Part shown: one piece after another, positions 25,657 through 34,732 of the stretch | Layout of the letters: every line of letters starts with the position of its first letter | How positions within the stretch are numbered: position 1 is the first letter of the stretch | Source of the DNA: Caldicellulosiruptor owensensis OL | GTDB lineage: Bacteria > Bacillota > Thermoanaerobacteria > Caldicellulosiruptorales > Caldicellulosiruptoraceae | Assembly: GCF_000166335.1 (NCBI RefSeq) | Contig: NC_014657.1 | Location: forward strand, 674,501 to 738,500 | DNA: 64,000 nt | Direction of reading: 5' to 3' | Program-made: the position numbers and the translations under genes | The notes under the pieces: model-generated | Databases searched by the model: none | Told to the model about the DNA's origin: nothing | The model's input: only the letters and a program-made list of their open reading frames with translations

Positions 25657-27117
25657 ATGCTCTACAAACTGACTGCACATGAAGCAATTGAGCTTATAAA
25701 GAGAAAAGAGGTCAAGTGCCAAGAGGTTGTTGAAAGTGTTCTTGAGAGAATTAAACAGGTTGAAGATAAAGTAAAGTCTTATATAACAATTACAGAAGAG
25801 CAGGCTTTAGAAAATGCAAAAAAGATTGACGAGAAAATTGCGAAAGGTGAGGATGTTGGAGCTTTGTACGGGCTTCCAATTGCTCTTAAAGACAACCTGT
25901 GCACAGATGGAATTAGGACAACCTGTGCATCTAAAATTCTTTATAACTTTGTCCCACCATACGATGCAACTGTTGTAAAAAAGCTAAAAGAAAATCACAT
26001 GACACTTTTAGGCAAGCTCAATATGGACGAGTTTGCAATGGGGTCATCAACAGAAAACTCTGCTTTCCACACAACAAAAAATCCCTGGGATTTAGAAAGA
26101 GTTCCGGGAGGTTCATCAGGTGGGTCTGCTGCGGCTGTTGCAGCAGATGAAGCATTCTTTACTCTTGGTTCTGACACAGGTGGTTCTATAAGGCAACCAG
26201 CTTCCCTTTGTGGAGTTGTTGGTATGAAGCCCACGTATGGAAGAGTTTCGCGATTTGGACTTGTTGCATTTGCATCTTCTCTTGACCAGATAGGACCTTT
26301 GACAAAAGATGTTGAGGATTGTGCTTTAGCTATGAATATTATATGTGGACATGACCCATATGATGCGACATCAGCACCAATTGAAGTTCCTGACTTTACA
26401 AAGGCTCTTATAAACGATGTAAAAGGGCTCAAGATAGGAGTTCCAAGGGAATATATGGAAAAAGGAGTAAACGATGAGGTAAAAAAAGCTATTGAGAAAG
26501 CGCTTGAGCTTTTAAAATCTCTTGGTGCACAGTACGAAGAGTTTTCAATACCAATTGTGGAGTATGCTCTTCCAACTTACTACATTATTGCTTCATCTGA
26601 GGCAAGCTCAAACTTAGCAAGGTATGATGGAATCAAGTATGGGTACAGAACACAAAACTATGACGACCTGATAGATTTATACAAAAAGACAAGGTCAGAG
26701 GGATTTGGTGCAGAAGTAAAAAGAAGGATTATGCTTGGAACGTATGCGCTTTCTGCTGGATACTATGATGCATACTACAAAAAAGGACTTCAGGTAAGAA
26801 CATTGATTAAGCGGGCATTTGATGAAGCTTTCCAAAAGTATGATGTTATTATCACACCAACAAGTCCAACAACTGCATTCAAAATTGGCGAAAAGGTATC
26901 AAATCCGCTTGAGATGTATATGTCAGATATATGCACGGTGCCAGTTAACATTGCAGGACTTCCGGCTATTTCGATACCATGTGGGGTTGATTCAAATAAT
27001 CTACCTATCGGATTGCAAATCATTGGAAAAGCTTTTGATGAGGAAACAATAATAAGAGTTGCATATACCTTTGAACAAAACAGCGGATATAGAAACTTAA
27101 AACCTCAGAATTTATAA
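25657..27117 (+). CDS. gatA: Asp-tRNA(Asn)/Glu-tRNA(Gln) amidotransferase subunit A
   Basis: The amidase subunit that frees ammonia from glutamine for amidation of misacylated tRNA. The Ser-cisSer-Lys triad is in place: Lys78 (PIALKDN), Ser153 (PGGSSGGS) and Ser177 ([13 protein letters not shown]). Length 486 matches the family. GGAGG lies upstream at a normal distance. 30 nt after gatC, 58 nt before gatB. Such a system implies that tRNA-Gln and/or tRNA-Asn are charged indirectly. Confidence 0.98.
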   Translation: MLYKLTAHEAIELIKRKEVKCQEVVESVLERIKQVEDKVKSYITITEEQALENAKKIDEKIAKGEDVGALYGLPIALKDNLCTDGIRTTCASKILYNFVPPYDATVVKKLKENHMTLLGKLNMDEFAMGSSTENSAFHTTKNPWDLERVPGGSSGGSAAAVAADEAFFTLGSDTGGSIRQPASLCGVVGMKPTYGRVSRFGLVAFASSLDQIGPLTKDVEDCALAMNIICGHDPYDATSAPIEVPDFTKALINDVKGLKIGVPREYMEKGVNDEVKKAIEKALELLKSLGAQYEEFSIPIVEYALPTYYIIASSEASSNLARYDGIKYGYRTQNYDDLIDLYKKTRSEGFGAEVKRRIMLGTYALSAGYYDAYYKKGLQVRTLIKRAFDEAFQKYDVIITPTSPTTAFKIGEKVSNPLEMYMSDICTVPVNIAGLPAISIPCGVDSNNLPIGLQIIGKAFDEETIIRVAYTFEQNSGYRNLKPQNL

Positions 27118-27175
27118 TACAGAACTCGATAGATTAAACAAAAGCATTATTTTAAACAAGAGGTGAAAAAAGAAG

Positions 27176-28618
27176 ATGGAATATGAGGTTGTGATAGGTT
27201 TAGAGGTTCATGCCGAGCTTGCAACAAAATCAAAAATATTTTGCAGTTGCACAACAGAGTTTGGCGGTGAGCCAAATACCCACTGCTGTCCTATTTGCAC
27301 TGGTATGCCAGGGGTGCTTCCTGTTTTGAACAAAAAGGCGGTTGAATATGCCATAATGGCAGGTCTTGCAACAAACTGCCAAATAGCAAGATACAGTAAG
27401 CAGGATAGAAAAAATTATTTTTACCCGGACCTTCCAAAGGCTTACCAGATTTCGCAGTATGACTTGCCTCTCTGTTACAATGGTTATATAGACATTGAAG
27501 TAAATGGTCAAAAAAAGAGAATAGGAATAAAAAGAATTCATATAGAAGAGGATGCCGGAAAGCTTCTTCATGATCAGTGGGAAGAAGGAAGTCTTGTTGA
27601 TTTTAACAGGTGCGGTGTTCCTTTGATTGAGATTGTTACAGAGCCTGATTTACGTTCCAGCGAAGAGACGCGAGTTTTTCTTGAAAAACTAAAGGCGATT
27701 TTGCAATACACAGAGGTTTCTGACTGCAAGATGCAAGAAGGTTCGCTCAGAGTGGATGTGAACCTATCTGTGCGCCCAAAAGGTTCAAAAGAATTTGGCA
27801 CAAGAACAGAAATGAAAAACTTAAACTCTTTCAGGTCTGTTGTAAGAGCTATAGAATATGAGGCAAGGAGGCAAATAGAGGTTTTAGAAAGCGGTGGTGT
27901 TATTGTTCAGGAGACAAGGCGCTGGGATGATGCAAAAGGTATAAGTTTATCTATGAGAACAAAAGAAGAAGCACATGACTACAGGTATTTCCCAGAGCCT
28001 GACCTTCCACCTATAGTTGTAGACGATAGCTGGATTGAGGAGATTAGAAAGAGAATTCCTGAGCTTCCTGACCAGAAAAAGGAAAGGTATATAAAAGAGT
28101 ATGGGTTACCAGAATATGATGCCGGCGTTCTTACTTCATCAAAGGCTATAGCAAGCTTTTTTGAAGAGTGCATAAAATATACACAAAACATAAAGGCTGC
28201 AAGCAACTGGATGATGGGAGAGATTATGAGAATCTTAAATGATAAAGGGTTAGAACCTGAGGAAATTGACAATATAAAGATTAAACCAAATCAGCTTGCA
28301 AGCCTTATTAATCTTGTTGATAACAAGACAATTTCCAACACTATTGCAAAGCAGGTCTTTGAAGAGATGTTCGACACAGGCAAAGATCCTGAAGTTATTG
28401 TAAAAGAAAAAGGACTCGTTCAGATAACAGACAGAAATGTAATTTTAGAGGCTGTAAAACAGGCGATAGCAAACAATCCAAAATCAGTAGAAGATTATAA
28501 AAATGGCAAAGACAAGGCATTTGGATTTTTGGTGGGGCAGGTTATGAAGATAACAAAAGGCAAGGCAAATCCGCAGCTTGTAAATGAAATCTTAAAAGAG
28601 GAGCTTGAGAAAATCTAA
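27176..28618 (+). CDS. gatB: Asp-tRNA(Asn)/Glu-tRNA(Gln) amidotransferase subunit B
   Basis: The kinase/tRNA-binding subunit. It opens with [13 protein letters not shown]; zinc-site cysteines lie in [11 protein letters not shown] and [11 protein letters not shown]; the segment [20 protein letters not shown] and the [11 protein letters not shown] motif are typical. The C-terminal YqeY-like tail binds tRNA. 480 residues, full length. The operon ends at the hairpin just after the stop. Confidence 0.98.
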   Translation: MEYEVVIGLEVHAELATKSKIFCSCTTEFGGEPNTHCCPICTGMPGVLPVLNKKAVEYAIMAGLATNCQIARYSKQDRKNYFYPDLPKAYQISQYDLPLCYNGYIDIEVNGQKKRIGIKRIHIEEDAGKLLHDQWEEGSLVDFNRCGVPLIEIVTEPDLRSSEETRVFLEKLKAILQYTEVSDCKMQEGSLRVDVNLSVRPKGSKEFGTRTEMKNLNSFRSVVRAIEYEARRQIEVLESGGVIVQETRRWDDAKGISLSMRTKEEAHDYRYFPEPDLPPIVVDDSWIEEIRKRIPELPDQKKERYIKEYGLPEYDAGVLTSSKAIASFFEECIKYTQNIKAASNWMMGEIMRILNDKGLEPEEIDNIKIKPNQLASLINLVDNKTISNTIAKQVFEEMFDTGKDPEVIVKEKGLVQITDRNVILEAVKQAIANNPKSVEDYKNGKDKAFGFLVGQVMKITKGKANPQLVNEILKEELEKI

Positions 28619-28624
28619 AACTCA

Positions 28625-28670
28625 AAAAAGGGGCTTTCTTTTGATATCTAAAGAAAGCTCCCTCTTTTTT
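28625..28670 (+). terminator. Terminator after gatB
   Basis: AAAGGGGCTTTCTTT pairs with AAAGAAAGCTCCCTCTTTT (small bulge), followed by T6. It lies between gatB and the nucleotidyltransferase gene. Confidence 0.85.
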
Positions 28671-28691
28671 AAATTTTTTGAAAAGGTGAGA

Positions 28692-29027
28692 ATGAAAGTG
28701 GAAACCAAAAAGTTTGGAATAGAGGAAGAAATCTTAGATAAGATTATCGAAATTTTTAAAAAATATAAGCAAGTTAAAAAAGCTTGCATTTTTGGTTCAA
28801 GGGCAAGAGGAGACTACAAAAGAGGTTCTGATGTAGATATATGTATCTGGCTTGAAGATGATGTTGAAAACCCAATTTACAAGATTGAGGATGAATTAGA
28901 AGAAGTTGATACAATATTATTGTTTGATATTGTTGTGTTCAGTAGTATTACAAAGGAAAGTCTCAAAAACAGTGTAATAAAAGAAGGAGTAGTTATATAT
29001 GAGAGAGAGGATAGTAGAGAAGTTTGA
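28692..29027 (+). CDS. MNT-type nucleotidyltransferase domain protein
   Basis: A minimal nucleotidyltransferase of 111 residues. The active-site motif GSRARGDYKRGSDVDICIW (about residues 35-53) has the GS..RG and DxD elements; the third acidic residue probably lies in LLFDIVVF. The ATG at 28692 follows AAAAGGTGAG; the frame stays open back to 28605 but runs through gatB's stop region and the terminator. The next gene, a HEPN protein, overlaps its 3' end by 29 nt. MNT/HEPN pairs are toxin-antitoxin modules in many bacteria: HEPN is the RNase toxin and MNT modifies it by adding nucleotides. Confidence 0.88.
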   Translation: MKVETKKFGIEEEILDKIIEIFKKYKQVKKACIFGSRARGDYKRGSDVDICIWLEDDVENPIYKIEDELEEVDTILLFDIVVFSSITKESLKNSVIKEGVVIYEREDSREV

Positions 29028-29400
29028 AGATTTTAAGAGTGCTCTAAAAAGGTTGGAAGAAGGTATAAGTATAGAGCCAGACAAGGACATCATTATGGAT
29101 GGTGCAATCCAGAGATTTGAATTTGTATTTGAACTTTCATGGAAGCTAATGAGGGAGTATTTGAAGTATACTGGCTTAGAGATTAACAATCCACGTGGCG
29201 TTATAAAGTATGCATATCAAAACGGCGTTATAGAAGACGGTGACAAGTGGCTTAAAATGCTTTCAGATAGAAATATGACTTCACACTTATATAACCAAAA
29301 AATGGCTTGGGAAATTTACCAAAACATTAAATTTGAGTATGTAGAGTTATTTAAAAAGCTACTTTTAAAATTTGAAGAAATAATATCTTTTGAGCTATAG
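28999..29400 (+). CDS. HEPN protein of the HI0074 type, partner of the MNT gene
   Basis: A 133-residue, mostly helical protein of the HI0074 'nucleotidyltransferase substrate binding' family. It shows FEFVFELSWKLMREYLKYTG and the HEPN R-x4-H motif in RNMTSHLY (Arg and His visible), which in active members forms the RNase site. It overlaps the MNT gene by 29 nt, with AAGGAG 9 nt before its ATG, so translation is coupled. Active toxin or harmless regulator cannot be decided from sequence. Confidence 0.87.
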   Translation: MRERIVEKFEDFKSALKRLEEGISIEPDKDIIMDGAIQRFEFVFELSWKLMREYLKYTGLEINNPRGVIKYAYQNGVIEDGDKWLKMLSDRNMTSHLYNQKMAWEIYQNIKFEYVELFKKLLLKFEEIISFEL

Positions 29401-29414
29401 AGGTAGCAAATTTG

Positions 29415-29443
29415 TTGATGAGTTTGTAAAAAAAGGGTAAAAT
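29415..29443 (+). promoter_or_regulatory. Promoter of the M16 peptidase genes
   Basis: TTGATG (29415-29420), 17-bp spacer, TAAAAT (29438-29443), about 50 bp before the ATG. Confidence 0.5.
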
Positions 29444-29494
29444 AAAATTGAGAAATTAAGTTTTTAACAAGTAGTCTTTTGAGGAGATGGTAAT

Positions 29495-30769
29495 ATGCAA
29501 AAGAAAGAAAAAAACAACAATTTTTACATGGCATTTTGTGATGACAGGTTCAAAATAAATAGAATTGCAGTTACCTTTATAGACAAGCTTGAAAGGGAGA
29601 GAAATACTTTAAATGCTCTATTTCCAATGGTCTTGATAAGGGGAAACAACAAGTACAAGGATATGAAAGAAATAAATAGATATTTGGACAATATGTATGG
29701 TGCAACACTGAGTATTGATGTGGATAAAAAGGGTGACCTGCAAGCAATTTCATTTGCAGTAAGCTTTTTAAACGATAGATTTGCAGGAGAGAACCTTTAC
29801 ACGAAAGCGTTACAGTTTTTGTATGATATTATATATGGTCCAGTAAAATATGGTGGAGGCTTTGAAGAAGATGCTATTTTGCAAGAGAAAAACAATCTGA
29901 AACAGGAAATTGAAAGCAGAATAAACGACAAGGTCCAGTATGCAATTGACAGGTGTATAGAGATTATGTTTGAGGGACAAAACTATGCTCTTTATGAAAA
30001 AGGAAATGTTGATGACTTGCAAACCATCACAAAAGAAAAGCTCTTTTCGCAATACCAAGAGGTTGTTACCAAAAAGCCTATGTACGTGTTTGTCTATGGT
30101 GACTATGATGAAGAATGGGCAGTTTCAAAAGCATTAGAGGTTTTTGGAGAGGAAAAAAGAGAGAGTATACACAATGATTTTTCTATAAACATTCCGTTTG
30201 AAAAAACAAAATATGTAACAGAAGAAATGGAAGTAAATCAAGGCAAAATTGCCCTTGGGATAAGAACAAATGTGGATGTGACATCTGAGGATTATTACAA
30301 GCTTTTGATGCTCAATGGCATTTTAGGAGCATCTCCGAAATCAAAGCTTTTTGAAAATGTCCGCGAAAAGGCTTCTTTGTGCTACTACGTATTTTCAAGA
30401 ATTGACAGATTCAAATCTGTAATGATTATTAGCTCTGGAATTGAGATTGAAAACTATGAAAAGGCTTTGAATCTGATTTTGCAGCAGATAGAGGATATCA
30501 AAAATGGGAGGATTGATGATATCGAATATGAAAGTGCAATAAACTATTATAAAACAGCCCTGATGGCTATATATGACAGTCCAAGGGATCTTCTGAGTTT
30601 TTATTTAAATCAGGCATTGGTTGGACAAATAATAGAACCCAGGGAAGTCTTTGAAAGCCTCAAAAATGTGAATATAGAGGATATAAAAAGGATAGCAAAC
30701 AGGTTTGAGCTTGATACTGTATATTTTTTAAAAAACAGAGGTGTTGCTAAAGATGGAAAGGATTTATGA
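29495..30769 (+). CDS. yfmF: M16 family peptidase-like protein, inactive-type subunit (YfmF-like)
   Basis: An M16 (insulinase) fold of 424 residues without the inverse zinc motif HxxEH at the expected place, so it is probably the non-catalytic partner of the next gene. Recognisable segments are LFPMVLIRGN, RYLDNMYGATLS and the KLFENVREKASLCYYVFS motif of the C-terminal half. In B. subtilis the pair is linked to modification of elongation factor P with 5-aminopentanol. It overlaps the next gene slightly. Confidence 0.83.
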   Translation: MQKKEKNNNFYMAFCDDRFKINRIAVTFIDKLERERNTLNALFPMVLIRGNNKYKDMKEINRYLDNMYGATLSIDVDKKGDLQAISFAVSFLNDRFAGENLYTKALQFLYDIIYGPVKYGGGFEEDAILQEKNNLKQEIESRINDKVQYAIDRCIEIMFEGQNYALYEKGNVDDLQTITKEKLFSQYQEVVTKKPMYVFVYGDYDEEWAVSKALEVFGEEKRESIHNDFSINIPFEKTKYVTEEMEVNQGKIALGIRTNVDVTSEDYYKLLMLNGILGASPKSKLFENVREKASLCYYVFSRIDRFKSVMIISSGIEIENYEKALNLILQQIEDIKNGRIDDIEYESAINYYKTALMAIYDSPRDLLSFYLNQALVGQIIEPREVFESLKNVNIEDIKRIANRFELDTVYFLKNRGVAKDGKDL

Positions 30770-32054
30770 TGATGCTCTCAATGAAGAGATTTATATAAAT
30801 TCATATTCAAATGGACTAAAAGCTTTTGTCATAAAAAAGAAAAACTTCAGCAAGGCATTTGCAGGTTTTGCAACAAAATACGGTTCTGTTGATGGTAAAT
30901 TTGTTCATCCAAAAACAAAAGAGGTTGTTGAGGTTCCAGATGGTATTGCACATTTTTTGGAACACAAATTGTTTGAGGAAGAAGAAGGAAATGTGTTTGA
31001 CAGATTTGCAAAGTTTGGTGCAATGGCAAATGCATTTACATCGTTCAAGGAAACAGTCTACTATTTTATATCAACCCAAAACTTTTATGAAAATTTTGAG
31101 ATTTTGTTAGATTTTGTGCAAAATCCATATTTTACTGATCAAAATGTCGAGAAAGAAAAGGGAATAATTGGCCAAGAGATAAGAATGTATCAAGATAATC
31201 CAAACTGGAGGGTTTATTTTAATCTCTTGAATGCACTTTATGTAAACAATCCTGTGAAAATTGACATTGCAGGAACCTTAGAGAGTATTCAAAAAATTAC
31301 AAAAGAGGATTTGTATTTGTGTTATAATACATTCTACCATCCAAGCAATATGATAATTGTTGTATGCGGTGATGTGGACCCTCAAAAAGTTTTTGATACA
31401 ATTGAAAGGATGGAAAAGACAAGAGAATATCAAAGCCTGATTGAAAGGATTTATCCTGATGAGCCGGAAAACGTTAATCAAAAAAAGATAGAAACAAGCC
31501 TTTCAGTAGCAATGCCAATTTTCTATATAGGATTTAAAGACAATCAAAATGATCTTCCGCCATATGAGATGATAATGAAGGATATCCAAACACAGATAGT
31601 GGCTGAGACGCTGTTTGGAAAATCCACAGATTTTTATGAAATGCTTTATAAAGAAGGGCTTATCAACCAGAACTTTGGTTTTGAGTACAACTGTGAGCCT
31701 GAATATTCATTTTTTATGATTGGTGGGGAGAGCAAAGACCCTGAAGAGGTTTACAGAAGAATAATTGAGCACGTTGAAGATGTCAAGAAAAAAGGAATTA
31801 ACAGGGAAGAGTTTGAGAGAGCAAAAAAGGTTGTGCTGGGAAACCACTTGAGAAAATTTGATAATCCTGAAAAAATTTCTGTTGAGTTTATATACAGTTA
31901 TTTCAAGGGAGTCAATATTTTTGAATATGTTAAGGAAATCGCTTCTGTATCATTTGAAATGTGTGAGAAAAGGCTCAGAGAATTTTTTGATGAAAATACA
32001 AGCTGTATATCTGTTGTATGGCCAGCAGATAAAAAAAATAGTGTTATGGAGTAA
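30753..32054 (+). CDS. yfmH: M16 family zinc peptidase (YfmH-like)
   Basis: The catalytic M16 subunit. The inverse zinc-binding motif HFLEH is in GIAHFLEHKLFEEE, with downstream acidic residues near EKEKGIIGQEIRMYQDNP giving the third ligand. ATG 30753 follows AGAGGTG at a good distance; an upstream GTG at 30741 is less likely. 433 residues. It overlaps the end of the YfmF-like gene and is 6 nt before lgt. Probably works as a heterodimer with its neighbour. Confidence 0.86.
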   Translation: MERIYDDALNEEIYINSYSNGLKAFVIKKKNFSKAFAGFATKYGSVDGKFVHPKTKEVVEVPDGIAHFLEHKLFEEEEGNVFDRFAKFGAMANAFTSFKETVYYFISTQNFYENFEILLDFVQNPYFTDQNVEKEKGIIGQEIRMYQDNPNWRVYFNLLNALYVNNPVKIDIAGTLESIQKITKEDLYLCYNTFYHPSNMIIVVCGDVDPQKVFDTIERMEKTREYQSLIERIYPDEPENVNQKKIETSLSVAMPIFYIGFKDNQNDLPPYEMIMKDIQTQIVAETLFGKSTDFYEMLYKEGLINQNFGFEYNCEPEYSFFMIGGESKDPEEVYRRIIEHVEDVKKKGINREEFERAKKVVLGNHLRKFDNPEKISVEFIYSYFKGVNIFEYVKEIASVSFEMCEKRLREFFDENTSCISVVWPADKKNSVME

Positions 32055-32060
32055 AAGGAA

Positions 32061-32840
32061 ATGCCAGATGATAGCATAGTATTTCCGGGATTTGGTTTGA
32101 GATTTGACTTCAGTCCTATAGCAATTAAGATTTTTGGATTTGAGATAAGATGGTACGGGATTATAATTGCAATTGGTTTTTTATTTGGTTTTCTTGTGAG
32201 TGTGTATTTTGCAAAAAAAGAAGATTTGAAGATAGAGATTTTGCTTGATATTGCAATTATTGGAACACCGGTTGCTATAATTTTTGCAAGAGCTTATTAT
32301 GTGATTTTTAATTTTAAAGAATTCAAAGATAATATTATTAGTATTTTTGCTATTCGTCAGGGTGGAATTGCAATATACGGGGCTTTAATAGGAGCACTTT
32401 TGAGTACGTACATTTATTGCAGGATAAAAAATATTAATTTTTTCAAGATATGTGATGTCGGTGTTCATGGTCTGATATTAGGACAGGCAATAGGAAGATG
32501 GGGTAACTTTGCAAACAGAGAAGCATACGGCTATGAGACAAGTCTTCCATGGCGTATGCAGATTTATAGTAGTGAGGCAGGAAGAAGAATAGAGGTTCAT
32601 CCAACTTTTTTGTATGAGTCTTTATGGGATTTTTTTGTCTTCTTGCTTTTAATATTTCTCAGAAAGTATAAAAAGAAAGAAGGGGATATGTTAGGGTTTT
32701 ATTTGATATTTTATTCTATCGGAAGGTTTTTCATAGAGGGGTTGAGAACAGACAGTCTAATGATAGGAAATTTCAGAGTATCTCAGATTGTTGCAGCTTT
32801 GTGCATTGTCGCTGGAATAATAATTGTGTCAAGAATATAG
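32061..32840 (+). CDS. lgt: Prolipoprotein diacylglyceryl transferase
   Basis: An integral membrane enzyme with about seven segments that adds diacylglycerol to the lipobox cysteine of prolipoproteins (such as the one at 2023). The Lgt signature GQAIGRWGNFANREAYG and the early IRWYGIIIAIGF and RQGGIAIYGAL motifs, and HPTFLYESLWDF, are all present. 259 residues. AAAAGGAA provides a ribosome site; it begins 6 nt after the M16 gene. Confidence 0.97.
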   Translation: MPDDSIVFPGFGLRFDFSPIAIKIFGFEIRWYGIIIAIGFLFGFLVSVYFAKKEDLKIEILLDIAIIGTPVAIIFARAYYVIFNFKEFKDNIISIFAIRQGGIAIYGALIGALLSTYIYCRIKNINFFKICDVGVHGLILGQAIGRWGNFANREAYGYETSLPWRMQIYSSEAGRRIEVHPTFLYESLWDFFVFLLLIFLRKYKKKEGDMLGFYLIFYSIGRFFIEGLRTDSLMIGNFRVSQIVAALCIVAGIIIVSRI

Positions 32841-32850
32841 AAGATTGTTT

Positions 32851-32862
32851 TTCGACAAAATA
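32851..32862 (-). promoter_or_regulatory. Candidate Spo0A box upstream of the Spo0E-like gene
   Basis: TTCGACA at 32851-32857 is the exact complement of the 0A-box core TGTCGAA. The 12-mer TTCGACAAAATA recurs 51 bp downstream as GTTGACAAAATA (32902-32913, one core mismatch), where it overlaps the -35 of the spo0E promoter. Confidence 0.5.
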
Positions 32863-32902
32863 TAGCAAAAAAACAGCACAATGTATTTTTAGAGTATTTT
32901 TG

Positions 32903-32931
32903 TTGACAAAATACGCATTTGGGTTTATAAT
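32903..32931 (+). promoter_or_regulatory. Consensus sigma-A promoter of the Spo0E-like gene
   Basis: TTGACA (32903-32908), 17-bp spacer, TATAAT (32926-32931): a perfect consensus. The start codon is 31 bp after the -10. Confidence 0.85.
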
Positions 32932-32962
32932 TAAAATACAATCTTTGTAAGATGGTGGGAAT

Positions 32963-33142
32963 ATGATAACAGAAAAGATAATGAAACTGAGAGAAAAGCT
33001 GGATGAACTGATTAACAGCAATGCTGATTATGAGTCAATATATCATGTCAGTACAGAGCTGGACAAGCTTATTTTGGATTATTACAAAGAAAAGAACGAG
33101 GTTGTGATTAACAAGTTCATTAAAAAAGAAGGGAATGTATAA
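32963..33142 (+). CDS. Spo0E-type aspartyl-phosphate phosphatase (59 residues)
   Basis: A complete 59-residue protein starting at ATG 32963 after GGTGGG and ending at TAA 33140-33142. It has the Spo0E family signature STELDKLILDYYK (S-x-x-L-D-x-L-I-x-x-Y) in a helical hairpin, with an N-terminal helix EKIMKLREKLDEL. Spo0E-like proteins remove phosphate from Spo0A~P and delay sporulation. It has a perfect sigma-A promoter with 0A-like boxes, so feedback by Spo0A is plausible. It lies alone between lgt and mraZ and ends before a strong terminator. Confidence 0.88.
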   Translation: MITEKIMKLREKLDELINSNADYESIYHVSTELDKLILDYYKEKNEVVINKFIKKEGNV

Positions 33143-33216
33143 AAACTTTATTTTGACAGAAAAGAAGCTGATAACGGGGGCAAATTACAACGCTTAATTT
33201 AGCTTTTAGAATACAG

Positions 33217-33256
33217 AAAAATAGGGCAGGTGAAAATCTGTCCTATTTTTTTTTTC
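33217..33256 (+). terminator. Terminator between spo0E-like gene and mraZ
   Basis: AAAATAGGGCAG pairs with CTGTCCTATTTT (one bulge), followed by a long T-run of 9 or more. Confidence 0.9.
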
Positions 33257-33261
33257 ATTTG

Positions 33262-33290
33262 TTGAAGGATTTTTCAACTTGGTATAGAAT
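33262..33290 (+). promoter_or_regulatory. Promoter of the dcw cluster
   Basis: TTGAAG (33262-33267), 17-bp spacer, TAGAAT (33285-33290). Transcription should start at about 33297, at the edge of the MraZ boxes. Confidence 0.55.
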
Positions 33291-33298
33291 ATTTTTAT

Positions 33299-33325
33299 AA
33301 AGTGGTGCAAAGTGGAGTAAAGTGG
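33299..33325 (+). promoter_or_regulatory. MraZ-binding repeats (three AAAGTGG boxes)
   Basis: AAAGTGG occurs at 33299-33305, 33309-33315 and 33319-33325, each separated by 3 nt, giving an exact 10-bp period on one face of the helix. The same box (AAAGTG plus 3-nt spacers) binds MraZ in mycoplasmas, and E. coli MraZ uses similar GTGG-type repeats. Placed right after the promoter and before the mraZ start, they suit autoregulation of the cluster. Confidence 0.85.
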
Positions 33326-33330
33326 TTTTA

Positions 33331-33762
33331 ATGCTGATAGGAGAATACAAGCATGTGGTAGACAGTAAAGGTAGAATAATTCTCCCTTCTAAATTCAGAG
33401 AAGAGCTTGGTGAGAGATTTATACTTACAAAAGGTCTTGACAACTGTCTTTTTGGTTATTCTTTAAAAGAGTGGGCTGTGCTTGAGGAAAAGCTCAAGAA
33501 ACTTCCACTTACAAGCAAAGAAGCACGGACATTTTTGAGATTTTTCTTTGCGGGGGCTTGTGAGTGCGAGGTTGACAAACAGGGAAGAATTCTCATTCCC
33601 CAGAATCTCAGAGAGTATGCAGGTATTAAAAAAGAGGTATTTATAATTGGTGTCATGACGAGAATAGAAATATGGAGCGAGGATAACTGGCTCAAAGAGA
33701 TGACAAATGAGGATCTTTCGGTTGACAGAATAGCACAAAAAATGGAGGAGCTGGGTATATAA
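33331..33762 (+). CDS. mraZ: MraZ, transcriptional regulator of the dcw cluster
   Basis: A 143-residue protein with two AbrB-like swapped-hairpin domains: [21 protein letters not shown] at the start and [22 protein letters not shown] in the middle, each with the D-x-K/Q-G-R-I-x-x-P motif. The ATG at 33331 gives the family's usual start (M-x-x-G-E-Y); a GTG at 33322 would lie inside the last MraZ box. The Shine-Dalgarno (AGTGG) is part of that box, so MraZ binding could also affect translation. First gene of the division/cell-wall cluster. Confidence 0.96.
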   Translation: MLIGEYKHVVDSKGRIILPSKFREELGERFILTKGLDNCLFGYSLKEWAVLEEKLKKLPLTSKEARTFLRFFFAGACECEVDKQGRILIPQNLREYAGIKKEVFIIGVMTRIEIWSEDNWLKEMTNEDLSVDRIAQKMEELGI

Positions 33763-33789
33763 GTTTTAGAAGGAGTAGGGGAAAGTTTG

Positions 33790-34713
33790 ATGTATGAACA
33801 CATACCGGTACTACTTGAAGAGTCGGTGTTTTTTCTTGTTACAAATCCGGATGGAATTTATGTTGATGCTACTTTTGGTCTTGGTGGACATTCAAAAAGA
33901 ATTCTTGAAAAGCTTTCTGATAAGGGTTTTCTTATTGCCATTGACAGGGACTTGGAAGCCATTGAGCTTGGCAAGAGAAAATTAAAAGTACACAAGAATG
34001 TAAAGATTGTACATTCTTCATTTTCAAAAGTGGATGAGGTGCTGAAAGGTTTAGGAATTGAAAAAATAGACGGAATACTTTTCGACTTTGGAGTTTCCTC
34101 TTTGCAGCTTGACAAGCAGGAGAGAGGTTTTTCATACAATAAAGAAGCATTTTTAGATATGAGGATGGATACAACATCAAAGCTCACAGCGTATGATGTT
34201 GTTAACTTTTATTCTCAGAAAGATTTGGAGAAGATAATTAGAGAATACGGTGAAGAAAGATTTGCAAGAAGGATTGCAAAAGCTATTGTTGAAAGAAGGA
34301 GTAAAAAGCCTATTGAAACCACAACAGAGCTGAGCAATTTAATTTCTTCTTTAGTGCCAAGGCCAAAGGACGGGTCACACCCTGCACAGAGAACTTTCCA
34401 GGCCATTCGAATAGAGGTAAACGGTGAGCTTGACGAGATAAAGATTGCGCTTGAAAAGAGTTTGAGGTTTTTGAGATCTGGTGGAAGGATATGCGCAATT
34501 TCTTTTCACTCTCTTGAGGACAGAATAGTAAAAGAGTTTTTCAAATTTCACTCTCTTGAGTGTGTCTGTCCGAAGGATATTCCTGTCTGCGTATGTGGCA
34601 AGAAAAAAGAGCTTAACATCATTACAAAAAAGCCAATAACCCCTTCTAAAGAAGAGATTGAGAAAAACAAAAGAAGTCACAGTGCAAAGCTGAGAGTTGC
34701 CGAAAAGGTTTGA
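33790..34713 (+). CDS. rsmH: 16S rRNA (cytosine-1402-N4)-methyltransferase RsmH (MraW)
   Basis: SAM-dependent methyltransferase acting on C1402 of 16S rRNA. It opens YEHIPVLLEESV, has motif I VDATFGLGGHSKRIL and the family motifs LFDFGVSSLQLD, GERGFSYN-like RGFSYNKEAFLDMRMD, and FHSLEDRIVKEFF. ATG 33790 is used; TTG 33787 directly before it is possible. A purine-rich GGAGTAGGGG lies upstream. Second gene of the cluster, as in most bacteria. Confidence 0.97.
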   Translation: MYEHIPVLLEESVFFLVTNPDGIYVDATFGLGGHSKRILEKLSDKGFLIAIDRDLEAIELGKRKLKVHKNVKIVHSSFSKVDEVLKGLGIEKIDGILFDFGVSSLQLDKQERGFSYNKEAFLDMRMDTTSKLTAYDVVNFYSQKDLEKIIREYGEERFARRIAKAIVERRSKKPIETTTELSNLISSLVPRPKDGSHPAQRTFQAIRIEVNGELDEIKIALEKSLRFLRSGGRICAISFHSLEDRIVKEFFKFHSLECVCPKDIPVCVCGKKKELNIITKKPITPSKEEIEKNKRSHSAKLRVAEKV

Positions 34714-34732
34714 TTATAAAGGGGGTTTTTAA

